Shown: positions 48,549 to 60,292, numbered from the stretch's first letter. The stretch is DNA of 64,000 nt from Arthonia radiata (GCA_002989075.1 PSQN01000002.1:1-64000), one strand, 5' to 3'. Notes: generated from the sequence alone by a model not told the origin. Numbers and translations: made by a program.

Positions 48549-49715
48549 ATGGACTCCGTCGGTTCAGATCCGGCTTTCAACCCCTACACCCAGACCATCA
48601 CGCTGCTCACCCCTCTGGAGGGACCAATCCCGATCAGCATCTCCGACATCGACGACTACATCTCATACAGCGTCCGAGTCTGCATCAACTATGGAACCCA
48701 AATTGGCGCGAGCCTGCTGCTTCTGGTATGCCTACTCCTTACAACGAGGCCAGAGAAACGCACCAGCGCCATCTTCATCCTCAACGCGCTTGCTCTCCTC
48801 TTCAATTTCATCCGCAGCATCTGCCAGTGCATCTACTTCACTGGGCAATTCAACGAGTTCTACACCTACTTCTCGGGCGACTATTCAGCTGTCCCACAAG
48901 GCCAATACGGAGCGAGCGTGACCGGTATTGTGTTCACTCTGCTCGTGGTCATCTGCATCGAAGCATCCCTGGCGCTGCAAGTTCGCTGTTTGATCAACAC
49001 GCCTACCGTAGCGCAACTACACCAGCGCATCATCACCGGTCTCGGCTCAGCGATAGCTCTCCTCGCAATCGGGTTCCGTCTCGCGCTCACAATCCAGAAC
49101 TCACGCGCTGTCCTGGCTGCTGAAGATTTCACATCCGGCGTCTGGCTCCTCAAGACCTCCACATACATCATCACCGCGTCGATTGTCTTCTTCAGCTTCA
49201 TCTTCGTGTTCAAGCTGGCAGTCGCTCTACGCCGGCGACGTGGCATGTTAGGCCTGCAGCAATTCGGCCCCATGGAGATCGTCTTCGTCATGGGGTGTCA
49301 AACTCTGATCATCCCAGCCGTCTTCGCCATCCTTCAGAACTTCACGGACGTGCCTGAGCTCGGTTCACAGTTGCTCACGGTCACCGCGATCTTTCTGCCA
49401 TTAACAAGTCTCTGGGCCGCCGCGAGCATCGATCACACGAAGCACGCCAGGAATTCAAAGAACACGAGCGGCGTCATCCGCAGGATGGGACCGAAGCGCG
49501 GGTTTCTTGGCTCATTACTGTCACGCACAAAGCCGCCGGCTAGCGACCTCGAAGCAAGCAACAATTCATCGAAGCCACTTGCAACCACTGATGCGACTTC
49601 GTCCACTCTGTCATCGACTCCCGGCACTGATGAGAAGTTCAAGCCTGACCGTCTGCCGTCTGAGAGCGCCACGAGCGAGTTTCGCATCAACTTCGGCCCC
49701 ACTGGTGGAAATTGA
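48549..49715 (+). CDS. STE2: Alpha-factor-type pheromone receptor (Ste2 family GPCR)
   Basis: Single-exon frame, 388 aa. Seven hydrophobic helices are visible, the first near residues 51-67 (IGASLLLLVCLLLTT) and the sixth containing EIVFVMGCQTLIIPAVFAIL, the Gln/Pro helix diagnostic of Ste2. The short extracellular start has the family's PLEGPI-like and YISYSVRVCINYG segments. The intracellular tail is Ser/Thr-rich, as expected for phosphorylation and desensitisation. Ste2 senses the alpha-type peptide pheromone at the plasma membrane and signals through a heterotrimeric G protein; in filamentous fungi it also guides hyphal growth. The ligand gene is not in the window. Confidence 0.94.
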   Translation: MDSVGSDPAFNPYTQTITLLTPLEGPIPISISDIDDYISYSVRVCINYGTQIGASLLLLVCLLLTTRPEKRTSAIFILNALALLFNFIRSICQCIYFTGQFNEFYTYFSGDYSAVPQGQYGASVTGIVFTLLVVICIEASLALQVRCLINTPTVAQLHQRIITGLGSAIALLAIGFRLALTIQNSRAVLAAEDFTSGVWLLKTSTYIITASIVFFSFIFVFKLAVALRRRRGMLGLQQFGPMEIVFVMGCQTLIIPAVFAILQNFTDVPELGSQLLTVTAIFLPLTSLWAAASIDHTKHARNSKNTSGVIRRMGPKRGFLGSLLSRTKPPASDLEASNNSSKPLATTDATSSTLSSTPGTDEKFKPDRLPSESATSEFRINFGPTGGN

Positions 49716-50247
49716 AGCAAGTAGGTGCGAGGGGTGACAGAAGACAAAGGGAACAATGATTGAGGCCGCGCGATGCGCACCTACACCGGAGGATCACCCG
49801 ACGCGACATTGGGACAGGTAGGCGAAGATCGCTAATTAGGAATGAGCTGAGGTGCAGAGGCAATGAGAATTGGTGAGAGAGCACGTCTGGCTGGCCAGCG
49901 CTGCGATCTGAGCATACCGTCCTTACCTCAAAGCACATGTAACATAGATAGAAACATTATGCATCCATGTCTCGCATCTGCATTGCCCGCTGAACTGTGC
50001 TTTGTCCAGTCTCATAGGGCAGGTTGTTGTCCCAAGACTTGCCTTTGAGGCTAGGGGTGCAAATGTGAATACTTGCAGATATGTCGTGATCTAATAGCTA
50101 CGCTGCGAGAAACTCTCAGGACCCCACAGCAGTGGCTTGACTACCACGCTCAGGCGGTATGAAGCGCAAGCTACCGCTGGTCGTCCTTAAACTGTTGTTG
50201 GTGCTGTAGTAGGGCATAGACGCTGCAGAGCCGCATGCCTCGAGAAA
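49716..50247. other. Intergenic, no gene seen
   Basis: Convergent spacer between STE2 and the F-box-like gene. Nothing recognisable. Confidence 0.5.
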
Positions 50248-51043
50248 TTAGTTTGGTACTCCCTCATTGACCTCCCGGGACATCCGGTGACACCAACTCT
50301 GCAACCTCCCCTTGGCTTCTGGCCGCAGTGTGTATTCTGGCATGACAAACGCCTCAACTTTAGCCCGCCCTCTGAATATTCCCATAAGCTCTTTCGGGTC
50401 TGGTAGAAAGGCGCTATCCCGATGCTCCTTGTCAAGGTCTTCCCTGCTCACGAACGTCAGTATGGGGCATGTTGCAAAACAGCAGCGCTCGCAACAAGCT
50501 CGCCTGTTGCAAAGAACGGGAAGGAACTCACCAGAAAGCCGAGCCGCTACTAAAATGCACGCTCAGTCCAAATCGGACTACCTTTAGACCAGGCAGGCCA
50601 TCGTTCAGCTTTCGCAACGGCGCGTCGTAGTCCATATGTTGAAATAACCGTCTCAAAGACCTGTGGCCGATATTGACGGTTAGAGTCACAACCTTGATAA
50701 GCTCTCGAGCACGCTGGTTCAGACAGTTCAAAAAGTCTTCAAGGATGCCGCAATCTAGATCTGCGCCGAAGAAGAACGTATGTTTCGAGTACAGCACAGC
50801 TGTAGCTTCGTCGTGGATCTGGTGGTTCACACGCAAGAGGCGTGTCATTGGCTCGAGGCCCCAGTACGGCTCGATGGTCTCCCAGAAGTCGAGTTTGCTA
50901 GGCTGAACGAGAATACCGTTGGCTTCAGCCGCAGACAGGTGTGTAGGGCGGCCATGAGGGTCGTAAAAGGGGTCTTGGAGCGCGTACATCCAGATGACAT
51001 CCCGGATTTCAGGCGGAAGTGTAAACAGTGTGGGTGGTGCCAT
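50248..51043 (-). CDS. F-box/2EXR-like protein of unknown function
   Basis: Model: exons 51043-50532 and 50443-50248, 235 aa, intron 88 nt. Begins MAPPTLFTLPPEIRDVIWMYAL, the LPxEIRxxIW helix of 2EXR/F-box-like fungal proteins, then LLRVNHQIHDEATAVLYSKHTFFF, the second classic block of this group. The intron (GTGAGT...GAGCAG) joins SAFW to EDLDKEHRD and keeps the frame to the stop. A member of an expanded fungal family with unclear function; ubiquitin-ligase adaptor is one possibility. Confidence 0.82.
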
Positions 51044-51542
51044 TGCAGATACGATCTTCAAGAGTGAGATAACTGTGGTATCACAGCCCGCACGCAGTGC
51101 TGGCGAGCTACGTTGGCACGATGGGTAGTCTGACTTTCACTGAATCGCCCGCCTTACCTCTGTACAAGCTCAATGTAGCTATTTCAGATATCTTAGAATG
51201 CTGTTATGTGTGGGTGATTCTGATGAGTTGAGAGCTGTGTCGATAACTTTGCCTGAGGACGTCTGTAAAGGTACGAAGGTAAAGAAGCGATCATGCCGGC
51301 CGAACGAAGTTAGCGCTTGCCACGCTCAGAGCACACGCGCATCTGCTTCTATGCAAGACGGCGTGTCTCTGAGACACCAATCAGACGCGAGGGCAAGAGC
51401 ACTCTCATTTAAAAATCACATCAGCCAGCTTGTATGCTGTTCCATGTTATATTACACGATGCGAGCTCAATAGCCACCAACGCCGAGCTCTACATGCCGA
51501 CCATATCATAACACATCCATCGGCATATCGTACAATTAGGCC
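51044..51542. other. Intergenic, no gene seen
   Basis: Upstream of the F-box-like gene and downstream of ERV41. Nothing recognisable. Confidence 0.5.
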
Positions 51543-52816
51543 TCAGTCGAGCCCTTGTTTTTCACCTTCACTACCGATCAAGCCACCTTCGCCAGGTGCG
51601 GCCCTTCTCCTCCTTCGGCCAATCACCTCACCAGCCCAGTCGAGCAGGCTGACCAACCACCCACCTGCGACCAGAATGCCTGCGACGACGTTAACACATC
51701 GCACAACCAGCCCCAACAGCCCTCCCCATTCTTCGCTGATCGTCAAAAGAATCGGCTCGATGTCAAACTTGACGAATATGCCAGGCACTGTATTCTCTGG
51801 AACCTCGTGGCTTTGCTCCGTCACGGCGTACTGGTTCGTGAAGATGGTATGCGGCGCAAACGCGTATGGGTTGAAATGAGAGTCTTTCGGGCCTGGGGGC
51901 TCGAGCGAGGTCAATGAGTGTAGCGCATCGGTGTATATGGTAGGTACGACGGAAAGGTAATATTGGAACTTGTAGAAATGGTGCTCGGTCAAGGTAGTCG
52001 TCGCGTCGAGTGGGTTGAGCAACGTTGGGTAGAAGGGACCGAACGAGAGCTCGTTGATATGGTGTGAGAAGTTGAAGCCTGGCTAGTGGTCAGTCTTCAG
52101 CACCCTACGTCTCTTGTGTACAGGCGCTTACGGTCGTGATCCAGATGTTGACCCATTTCCGCATAGCCGTGACCACGCGCAGTGATATGAAAATCCCCTT
52201 GCACCTTTGTCCCTTCGATCGTGCCGAAGATGCGACAGGCGTCCGGCCGAAGACCTCCTCGTACTTTTGGTGTCGCCACAAACCTCTTTTTGCCTCTGGC
52301 GGCCGCTAAATAATCATGTACGTCTTCCTCTCTCCTGTATTGCGCCATCTGCTGCTGTGCGGCACCACCGACTTCCCGGTCTCCATGATTGCTCCCGGAA
52401 ACTCCCCATTTACTATTCAAGCTTCGGCGACCATCCGCTGTCGTCCACGTCGCCCAAGCTGTAGGGTCTTTGTGCAGCGTCTCGCCTGCCATAATCCTGT
52501 CACCGCTGGCATCCTGCACGTTGACATGTAGATCTTGGCAATCCATGCGTATTACTGTGTCGATGTTGATGCTTAGCGAATGTCCAACTCCCCTCTCGAC
52601 AGAGAATGCATGGCTGGTGTTTCCTCGAAACCATCTTGTCACCTCCGTAGACGTGAGCCAGGTGCAGAGAAGCACAAGCAAGCCGGTGTATATGCCGCCA
52701 TTCTTCGACGCTTTCGTCAGGTACGACTGCTTCGTCTTCGGGAAGGCATCGAAGCTCTGAAGCGCCGATGGACCGAAATTATCTGGCTCGAGGTGGGCAT
52801 CGGCGAAACCGTTCAT
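51543..52816 (-). CDS. ERV41: Erv41/ERGIC2-type ER-Golgi cargo receptor
   Basis: Model: exons 52816-52132 and 52078-51543, 406 aa, intron 53 nt. The start shows LQSFDAFPKTKQSYL followed by a TM (GIYTGLLVLLCTWL), then the lumenal block SLSINIDTVIRMDC. After that come DACRIFGTIEGTKVQGDFHITARGHGY and, across the intron, FNFSHHINELSFGPFYP. A second TM lies near the C-terminus (GLLGLVVRCVNVVAGIL). This is the two-TM topology of Erv41/Erv46. The complex cycles in COPII/COPI vesicles and retrieves escaped ER proteins. Between the blocks is a charged insert that makes it longer than yeast Erv41. Confidence 0.92.
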
Positions 52817-53252
52817 ATTGGGACCATGGTGGATCAAGGCATGGCATGACGGGATGTCGGCAGCTTTGAGGCGTAAATGAAAGAGGCCCGAGCGTCATGT
52901 TTTCAAAACAACAGGCTACACGATCCTCCTCGAGGGCTGGTCATGGTTGAAGAGCGAGGCATATCATAGTTGATGTGACGACTTTGTCGGATGCAATCTT
53001 TAGCTATATGTGCGCTATCGAGGCGACACCTCTGCTTCACTAGTCGCCAAACACGTGGCGTTTCATGAACAGCGCAGGTCAAGGTTTTGCGTGCTGCTCT
53101 CTCGTACCATACATCATCTGTGTCTCCGTGTCTCACATTATCCATGGAGTCCGCGCCATTCAAATCACTCTGTCCTTCGCACGCAGGCTCATTGCCCTCC
53201 AAGTTGCGATCTCTGCATTGTATGGCTGCTGAAGCTACAAGGCTCGCATAGC
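52817..53252. other. Intergenic, no gene seen
   Basis: Upstream of ERV41 and downstream of the third F-box-like gene. Nothing recognisable. Confidence 0.5.
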
Positions 53253-54676
53253 TCATCTTAACGGGAGTGTCACAGGGCCGCACGGCTCACGCTCGTTGTC
53301 TACGTCGTCGTCGGGACTCTCGCAATCGGACGAGCCATCATCGCTGGAGTGGCCCGAGTCGTCAGAGTCCGTCCCGTCGTCTTCCGCCAACGGGTCGACC
53401 GTCTGCGCGATCCAGCGCTCGTTCATCGCAGTGTTCCGGTAGCATCGGCCGAGCTGCCTCACCAGTCCCACACTACATGACTTGAAGCTCCCGTCAGCAG
53501 CGCCCTGCAGGTGCAGCCTCAATTCGGTCTTGCATTCTCTGACATTGCAAATGTATCCAGACGCTTCGATGCCGTTGTTCCAGCGGCGTCTATGGTACTT
53601 TCTTGGGCCATCGTCGTCATCCAGAAGACCGCGCTCATCAATCAATGAGCAGATAGCGCGGCTGACAAGTTCCATGGAGGTGTGAGTACAGCATGACAGG
53701 TGCGCCTATGAAGGGATGGCGTCAGCAAATCAATCAGAACCAACAATTCTAGGGCGACATACCTGGCGAATGTCGTCTGCAAGTTGTGCTCGAACTTCGC
53801 GGACATCGACCGCATACTGCAATTGCACCATGGAAAAGATGCTGTCATCAGGATGTAATCCCAGATCGCGCGAAACCCAGTAAATGGTAGATTGCGGGAC
53901 AGACTGAGCTTCGCATGCGAGTCTTAAAGATATTTCGTCCTCACTGAGCAAGCGCCGGTGTATCATAGTAATGGGGAGATCGTCCATTGTCATTAGTTTG
54001 CCGTAGCAGAAATTTCGGTCCTTGGTTCTCTTCAAGGTCAATCTGCACATCCCGCCGAAGTCGAGAACAGTGTGCTCGCATACGCGAAGCTGTCGTTGAT
54101 AATTGAGACAACTTCGCGGCATTGATGGACTATTGCGTACGTCAGCACGCGCGATCTCTCATGGCTGACGATCTAATACCTACGACAGTACTTGATATCC
54201 ATCGAACGCTGAAGCTGGATGTTTGAATGTGTGGTCCACGCCTTCGGCGCATGTATCGCAAGATAGTGTCATCTCCTGTAATGCGTCTGGTGCAGGAGGC
54301 AAGAGGCGTTTCAGGGATGGACTGACCAGCAAGTTCATGTCGGGAACCCGCCCCAGCACCTGCTTCAGTTCGTCCTCGTCCTCAAATGAGTATTGCCAGA
54401 CTTGGGTAAGTCGAGGGGACATCGTGACGCGCATTTGATGACAAGTCATGGACAGTGAACGCTTCGTGGCTTCGTCAAGGTGGTTTGTAACAGCGTCGAG
54501 CGCCTCAGTCGAGAGCCCTGATGGGGTTATCTGTCAGCCACGAACAACAATTCTGAGTCTGGTCATCGACTTGTATTGAAACCGCGTCAACCGCTTGCAG
54601 ACTCACGGAGTAGGTAGGGTGTCGAGCTATTGTGTCGCTTCTTCGTTGATTGATCGGAGCCTTCGGTTGCGCATCG
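53253..54676 (-). CDS. F-box-like protein, 5' end unresolved
   Basis: Model: exons 54676?-54607, 54517-54184, 54129-53763 and 53705-53253; introns of 89, 54 and 57 nt keep one frame. Across the first intron it reads PYLLRLSTEALDAVTNHLDEATKRS, followed by LSMTCHQMR, an F-box at the N-terminus as usual for such receptors. The middle is unassigned (ELRVCEHTVLDFGG-like context, no repeat recognised) and the C-terminus ends in a long Asp/Ser-rich acidic tract. The frame of the first listed exon has no ATG, so a further upstream exon or a start in sequence I could not assign is required. Function probably SCF-type substrate recognition; inference. Confidence 0.6.
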
Positions 54677-56222
54677 CTGGAAGCAAAATATGTTGGTGTT
54701 GAGGATGAGGTGCTGCACGCACGAGAAGTCTTCGGGCGGTGGAAGCTTCCAGCCACGGCCTCTGAGTGACACGTCAGTCTATGATCAGTCTTCACAGTCT
54801 CAAAGGTGGTGCATGCTGTGGTCGACACGCAGGCGGCTTACATCAACTTTGAGAGGACATTGCTAAGTCGCGTCCAAGGTACACTTTTGTCCGCTTCTTC
54901 CTCTTGGTCTTCTTCCTCTTGGTCTTCTTCTGATTCTTGCCCGTCGGGCGAAGGGTGCGTGTTCATCATGTCGGAGGTCGACAAATCCATTTTGCTTCCA
55001 ATGGATTCGTCGTTCGCGGTTGAATGAAAGAGTGCAGGCCAAGTATATTTTTAAGCTAAAATTTAAGGTCGCGGCGCGCTTGTCGATTGCGCGGTGATAC
55101 AAGCGTAAGTGAGGTGAGTTGGTATTCAGGTGGGATGCTCCCAAGGTGCTTCTATCGTGTACACCACCTCTCGCCTTTTTGCCTGCTTTCACCATAATGT
55201 TTCCTTCTGAAGTGTGCTTCGACGAGATACTGAGTACCCTGACACAAGCAGACTGCCGTCATCGTTGGAAAATACATGCTCATCAGTGTACCTTTGCTTT
55301 TCTTGTAGTAAAGGTCAAAGACATATAGATGCGATGGCGTCAAAACGCCATCCTGTAGCCCTCAGCACTCGCAAAACTTGCCCCCTACCTTTCCATCTAA
55401 TTCAGTCAAATCAAATACTTGACAAGTGGACACAGCGGGATCGTTGGCTGCAAAACATCATCATAGCGGAGCGACCAAAGCACTGTCACACTTGTTTAAG
55501 GAGCGCAGATCCGAGTATGGTCTTATTTCAAGAGCCGCTCAATACTAACAGCTTGCCGGCGAAGTACAAGGTCCTGACCGGAATGAATTCGTCCAGGAAG
55601 TGACCGCCGCTGTCACCTGTTTGCCTCCATCTTGCTCCTGATCCTCAACCACAATGAGAATCAAGCCGCAATCATCGCAAGATTGTCATTTCTAATCGAC
55701 AGCGGTTCATGGAGCAAGGCATCTTACACGGTCTTTGGACGTCCCAGCGGAAGATATTGTTCATCAATAATAGACGTCGGAAGGGAAAGGCAGGGAGGGG
55801 GATGAGCGATTCCGCAAAGGAGCCGCAGACCGCGGAGGAACTATTGTTCCGATTCATTGACAAGATTTTCTGCTTCGGGAGCGCCGCAGAATCTCTTCAA
55901 TCCCATGGACAGTAGTACCGTCCTCGTACTACTACAAACATGGCCATGGTATGCAAAGGCCTGTAACCAAAGGTGGCGCCGACCGTCCACATCTTTGATT
56001 AGGCCTGTAACACACCCACCCTTGATTCGATTGTGTTCCTTCCATCAACACCGAACCCTCTGAGCCCACTGCACACTATCATACAATCACAATTCGTACA
56101 CGTCGTAATGTTTCATGGATCCATTGACTCCACAAGGTGCTCACTCATGCCTGAAAGATGAGCTTGTTAGCGTAATGATCCGCAACCCATTATCGGACGT
56201 GTTTGAGATGGAGCTGCTCCTT
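54677..56222. other. Intergenic, no gene seen
   Basis: Contains short CT-rich repeats near 54,895-54,935 (TCTTCCTCTTGG-type units). A plus-strand 129-codon frame at 55,214-55,603 lacks motifs or supporting context. No gene called. Confidence 0.45.
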
Positions 56223-57320
56223 TCAGTAGCAGTAACGACGCGTACCTCTGACAGCGCCTTTATCCTTGAGGCATGCTTCGATCTCATCATTGTCGTCATC
56301 TGATTCCGTGTAAGCGTCGTAGGACTCGCTCCCAAGCCAGTCTTCCGCATCAACCTCATCGTCTCCAGGCTCATCAATTGTGTCCTCTTCGTCATCGTGG
56401 TGCGTCCATCCATCGGTAACGTCAGAGGCGCGGTCTCCAAGCCAATACCTCGCGCGCTTGCTGGCTCCTGGATCGGGAAATGAGAGACTCTGCGAAGATT
56501 CCGGACGAGCTCGCTTTGTGGAGCTGTGGAACGCTGTCGTCACATGAGAAGCACTGTGACTGAGAATGCTCAGCCCGCGCACATAGAGGTACAAGACGCG
56601 CTTGCGGACCCTGTTGAAGAAGAAGTAATGGTGGCTCCAGATCGCGCTGTCATCACCGTCAAACGGATCTTCTTCAGGGGCATACTCATATACCTCGCAA
56701 TCCTTCAGCGTCATCTCCTTGTCAATCGACTTCCAGGACCGAGGCCCCCATGCTGGAGAACCGCCAGGAGTGTTTGGGCCGGCAGTCGCATCGCGTGGTG
56801 GGGGCGCCAAGAGCTGGCTCTTGGTCGTCGGTCGAAGATTGTACATGGTCTGATTGACTGTCCTCATCACAGAAGATAGATTCGGCACTTGACGGAAGTC
56901 AGATGGTTTTGTGATATCCGTGAAATCATAGTCCGGATGACTTGCGTTCATTGTAGCGATCATGTACGCAAAAGCGCGTCGACTGCTGTTCTTACTCATG
57001 GGCCCGAAAGGCGAGGAGTTGGAGATGTGTAAGTTGAGCAGCTCGCGATGTGGAGGTGAAAGGGACTTCGAGAGACGAACAAGACTTGAGTGTTGGTTCT
57101 CGAGTGTGTTTTCGATGTCTTTGTATAGCTTCTTGTCACGGCTTGCCGCTTTCGTGATATAGAGGTCGCAACCGCCTGTGACATGGCAGTCGGAAGTATT
57201 GAAGTTGAGTGCGGAGGTGACGTTTTCGAGATCGCGCGCTGCGAGATACTGCGATACGGAGTCAGCATCGAATGTTTTGGCTCCGTGGGGCATTTCCATT
57301 TCGCAATGACTTGCCTTCAT
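56223..57320 (-). CDS. MAF1: Maf1, repressor of RNA polymerase III
   Basis: Preferred model: exon 57320-57315 (Met-Lys), a 66-nt GC-AG intron, exon 57248-56223; 343 aa. Maf1 binds Pol III and shuts down tRNA and 5S transcription under stress. Seen: YLAARDLENVTSALNF at the start, CHVTGGCDLYITKA, then FAYMIATMNASHPDYDF and SVMRTVNQTMYNLRP. Next is the C box WKSIDKEMTLKDCEVYEY, then DGDDSAIWSHHYFFFNR, and an acidic tail. The unspliced frame is also open and would add 22 residues after Met-Lys, but the spliced N-terminus matches the family. Regulation by TORC1/PKA phosphorylation is family knowledge. Confidence 0.93.
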   Translation of the reverse strand: MKASHCEMEMPHGAKTFDADSVSQYLAARDLENVTSALNFNTSDCHVTGGCDLYITKAASRDKKLYKDIENTLENQHSSLVRLSKSLSPPHRELLNLHISNSSPFGPMSKNSSRRAFAYMIATMNASHPDYDFTDITKPSDFRQVPNLSSVMRTVNQTMYNLRPTTKSQLLAPPPRDATAGPNTPGGSPAWGPRSWKSIDKEMTLKDCEVYEYAPEEDPFDGDDSAIWSHHYFFFNRVRKRVLYLYVRGLSILSHSASHVTTAFHSSTKRARPESSQSLSFPDPGASKRARYWLGDRASDVTDGWTHHDDEEDTIDEPGDDEVDAEDWLGSESYDAYTESDDDNDEIEACLKDKGAVRGTRRYCY

Positions 57321-58228
57321 GATCGCGGTTCTCAAACACAAATGGTCAAAAGACGACTAGAGCTGAGAGTTGATGACGCGCAGTCGTTGGTGTGGATTGT
57401 TTGGTGATTTGTAAGTTGTGCTGCGCAAGCCTAACAACAGACAAAGCCCGCTCCAAGCTGGGTGCAGGGAGCAGACAGTCTTCGTTATCAAAGCCAGGCG
57501 CGTCGGCCTAGCAGCTGCGGTTCATGCGGAATATTGACAGCGATCTCATCAAAATGAATGCGTCGGCAAGAGGAGGAGAAGTCGGCGTCGTGATGGAGGG
57601 AGGTGGAAGTCGCGACCAAGCCTGGGGCTAAGCCAAAGCTGGCCAATCAGCGTACGTCATCAACGTCATGTGACCGTTGCAGCCTTCGCAACAAATAGAA
57701 TCTGTCAAAGCAGGCGCGTGGCCGCCATGGATTGGGAATATCTGGTAAGACACATGATGCGATTGACGTGAGTCTGGGTGTCGGTGATGGGTCCATAGTG
57801 TTTTCCTGAGGTGACCCACGTATCCAGGACAATCTCGACACGTCTCCCCAGGTTGCCGCCTAGGCGAGCTTCCTGAGTGAATTGCCGCGGTTGAATGCAC
57901 ACTGGAGCCATAGACTTCAGATAGACTATTTGTCTTTAATCGTCTCGCCCTTTTCCAATGCCGTGGCAGTCAGAGATCCTCAACTCACATGACTGCAGCT
58001 GGAACCGCGCGACGTGAATCGCGCGACGGGGCTTTCTTATTCTTCCTTTGACGGTGTCGAATCGTTGATCGATGCATGCCCTTTTCGTGGTCGAATATTC
58101 ATGCACGTGCTTGACATCTGGGTGTCGGCTGCGTCTGCCTGAGCTTGAACACTCCTCAAGCGAGGCCACTGCTGCGAAGGTTGGAGATGATTGTCTCATC
58201 TTGCTACGAAGAAACACATTAGTCCACT
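57321..58228. other. Intergenic, no gene seen
   Basis: Upstream of MAF1 and downstream of the AP-1 sigma gene. Short open stretches only, none with motifs. Confidence 0.5.
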
Positions 58229-59026
58229 CTAGCCTATCCGAGTGACGCCGTCATCTTCAGTCTGCAATGAGGGAAGACTCGATCAGCAAATAACATTGAG
58301 GATGAAGAGACGGGGAATGACCGGGACGCATGAACGAGTCTGACAACGAACGCGACTGCTTGGACAGCAAGGCTATGGCAGGGCTGGCTCGAAGCTTACC
58401 TCCATGTCTTCTAGGCTGTCTTGCTGACTGATGCACCTCAACACGTTCTTCTTGCTGGATTCTTGCATCTCGCCCGCCAGAAGGAGCTCGTCGAGAATGA
58501 AGTAAGCCTTCTGGAAGTTGAAGATGATGTCCAATTCGCAGACATTGCCATAGTACTTGTCCATCTGTTCAACGTAACGATGCACGATCTCGAGGGTGAT
58601 GAGTTCATTGTCGGTGGAGGCGCAGCCAGCGATGAAGAAGAGGGAAGCGTAACGACGATAGACAATTTTGGAGTCTGCAAAGATTGCAAAGTGCGAGTGT
58701 CAGTAGTGGACGAAGCAAAGACAGTGGACGAGGGTGGGTGACGAAGCCACACAGAAAGGCGAACCTTTGTATTCTAAGAAGTTACACATGCGTGTGCGAC
58801 GAGCGAGGACTAGCTGAGTGACATCCTTGACGATCTTGGCCTTCTCTTTGGGTGCGAGCGTCGTGAACCATTTGGCAAGACGCTGAGGACAGAGTCAGTA
58901 CAGGACGTCGTGCCCGATGTCATGAAGAACTCACGACTTTGCCCTGGCGGGAAAGCAGGATCAGGTAGCTATTCAAGTCAGTGTCTGTGAATAAAGAGCG
59001 AGTGGCTGTACATACGTGATGGCCAT
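58229..59026 (-). CDS. APS1: AP-1 clathrin adaptor complex sigma subunit
   Basis: Model: exons 59026-59016, 58968-58935, 58882-58765, 58674-58400 and 58261-58229, 156 aa, exactly the size of the family. Reads [21 protein letters not shown], then [20 protein letters not shown], next [14 protein letters not shown], and later [19 protein letters not shown], ending DDGVTRIG. The longin-fold small chain helps AP-1 bind dileucine sorting signals at the trans-Golgi/endosome. Four introns (47-138 nt), including a first exon of only 11 coding nucleotides, are required; all keep the frame. Divergent from the gene for the GCL modifier subunit. Confidence 0.95.
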
Positions 59027-59276
59027 GATTGAGCGAGATGGAGAGGTCTCTGTGGTTGCACTTTGGGGAGTGAAAGAGTGAGGACGGAAGAAAAAGAGCG
59101 AGTGGAATGCCAAGATTTGCTACTTCAACTGCTCGGTGGGGTCTTCGCGTGCGCAACCAACTACCCACCCAGTGTTCTCCCGTAGTGAAGAATGAAAAAC
59201 GCAAGACGCGTGATATAACAGCAAGCATATTGTCACTGTCGGCCACAGCAGGCCAGGGCTGCAACAGGTCGCGATC
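59027..59276. promoter_or_regulatory. Divergent promoter, AP-1 sigma / GCL modifier subunit
   Basis: Only 250 bp separate the two start codons, so both promoters must overlap here. CT/GA-rich runs are present (GAGTGAAAGAGTGAGG-like near 59,070). No specific site could be assigned. Confidence 0.5.
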
Positions 59277-60292
59277 ATGACCAAGCTGATCCTATCCACA
59301 TCGTACGCCCTTCCAACGACCCTACTCCGGATGGACTCAACTAACAGCTCTTCAGCAATATCATGGGCGGCGGTCCAGCTGCCATTCGAAGGTCGACCGC
59401 CCTCAAGTCCAACGCAGAGTTCACTTCCTCCCTCCGCGCAAACTTCTCGACCACGCAGCGAAATGCAACCAGCGGCGCCCTCACAAACGGCAATACGCTA
59501 CAGAAACCCTCATACAAGAGCTGGACCACCCAAGACGACGATGCCGTTTTCATACCATCCGTAGACTTCACAAAACCAGGCCTTGCCGAGGAGCGGCCTC
59601 AATACGAGATCACCGTCAAGCTGTTCTTCCTCCCAAACAAGCCCGCGTGGTGTCGCTGCGCGCAGACTAGAGAAGCCGTGAGATTGGTTTTGAAAGAGCT
59701 GCAGGTCCCTTCGATAGACCTCTTGATCGTCTCATACCCCGGTATATCTTTCGACGCAGAAGATGAGGATGATCCAGACCCCGAGGTCAACGGCGAACTC
59801 AACAAAGATACCGGAGATGCGCCCGATGCTGGAGAAGGCACCGCGGAAGATGTTGACACCCTGATCAAGACGTGGGGCTGCTTGGAGGAGCTGCACGACG
59901 AAGGCGTTATCAACAAGCTTGGTGTCTCTGAGTTTGGCTCCGGCAGATTGTCTCGGTTCCTTGAGAAGTCAAGAATACGACCATCAGTCAACCAGATCAA
60001 TGTCCGCGACTGTTGTGTTGTTCCCAAGCCGCTCATTCTATTCGCCAAGCAAGAGAAGGTTGACTTGCTGACGCACAACGACTGCACCAACATTCTTCCT
60101 CGTGGAACAGTGCGCGAGATGCTCGGATTCGGCCAAGAAGGCGCTGGTGTTCTCGCAAGCGACAGCGGTGAAGCTGGGCTGAAGGGCAATGTTCAGCCGC
60201 AATGGGTCATCAAGTACACTGCTGTCGTCAAGAACCGTGGCGTAATCGAGAACAAGGGATATTTCGCCCTTGCTGAGCTGGTCGATGGCTGA
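59277..60292 (+). CDS. Glutamate-cysteine ligase regulatory (modifier) subunit-like, aldo-keto reductase fold
   Basis: Model: exons 59277-59302 and 59356-60292, 320 aa, intron 53 nt (GTACGC...TTCAG). Splicing gives MTKLILSTSNIMGGGPAAIRR, the conserved start of fungal GCL modifier proteins. Later blocks are YEITVKLFFLP, VPSIDLLIVSYPG, WGCLEELHDEGVINKLGVSEF, and NQINVRDCCVVP followed by DLLTHNDC, the aldo-keto reductase-like barrel of the modifier subunit. It tunes the catalytic subunit in the first step of glutathione synthesis in the cytosol. An acidic insert (about residues 140-165) interrupts the barrel. It converges with BUD32, 79 bp between stops. Confidence 0.88.
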
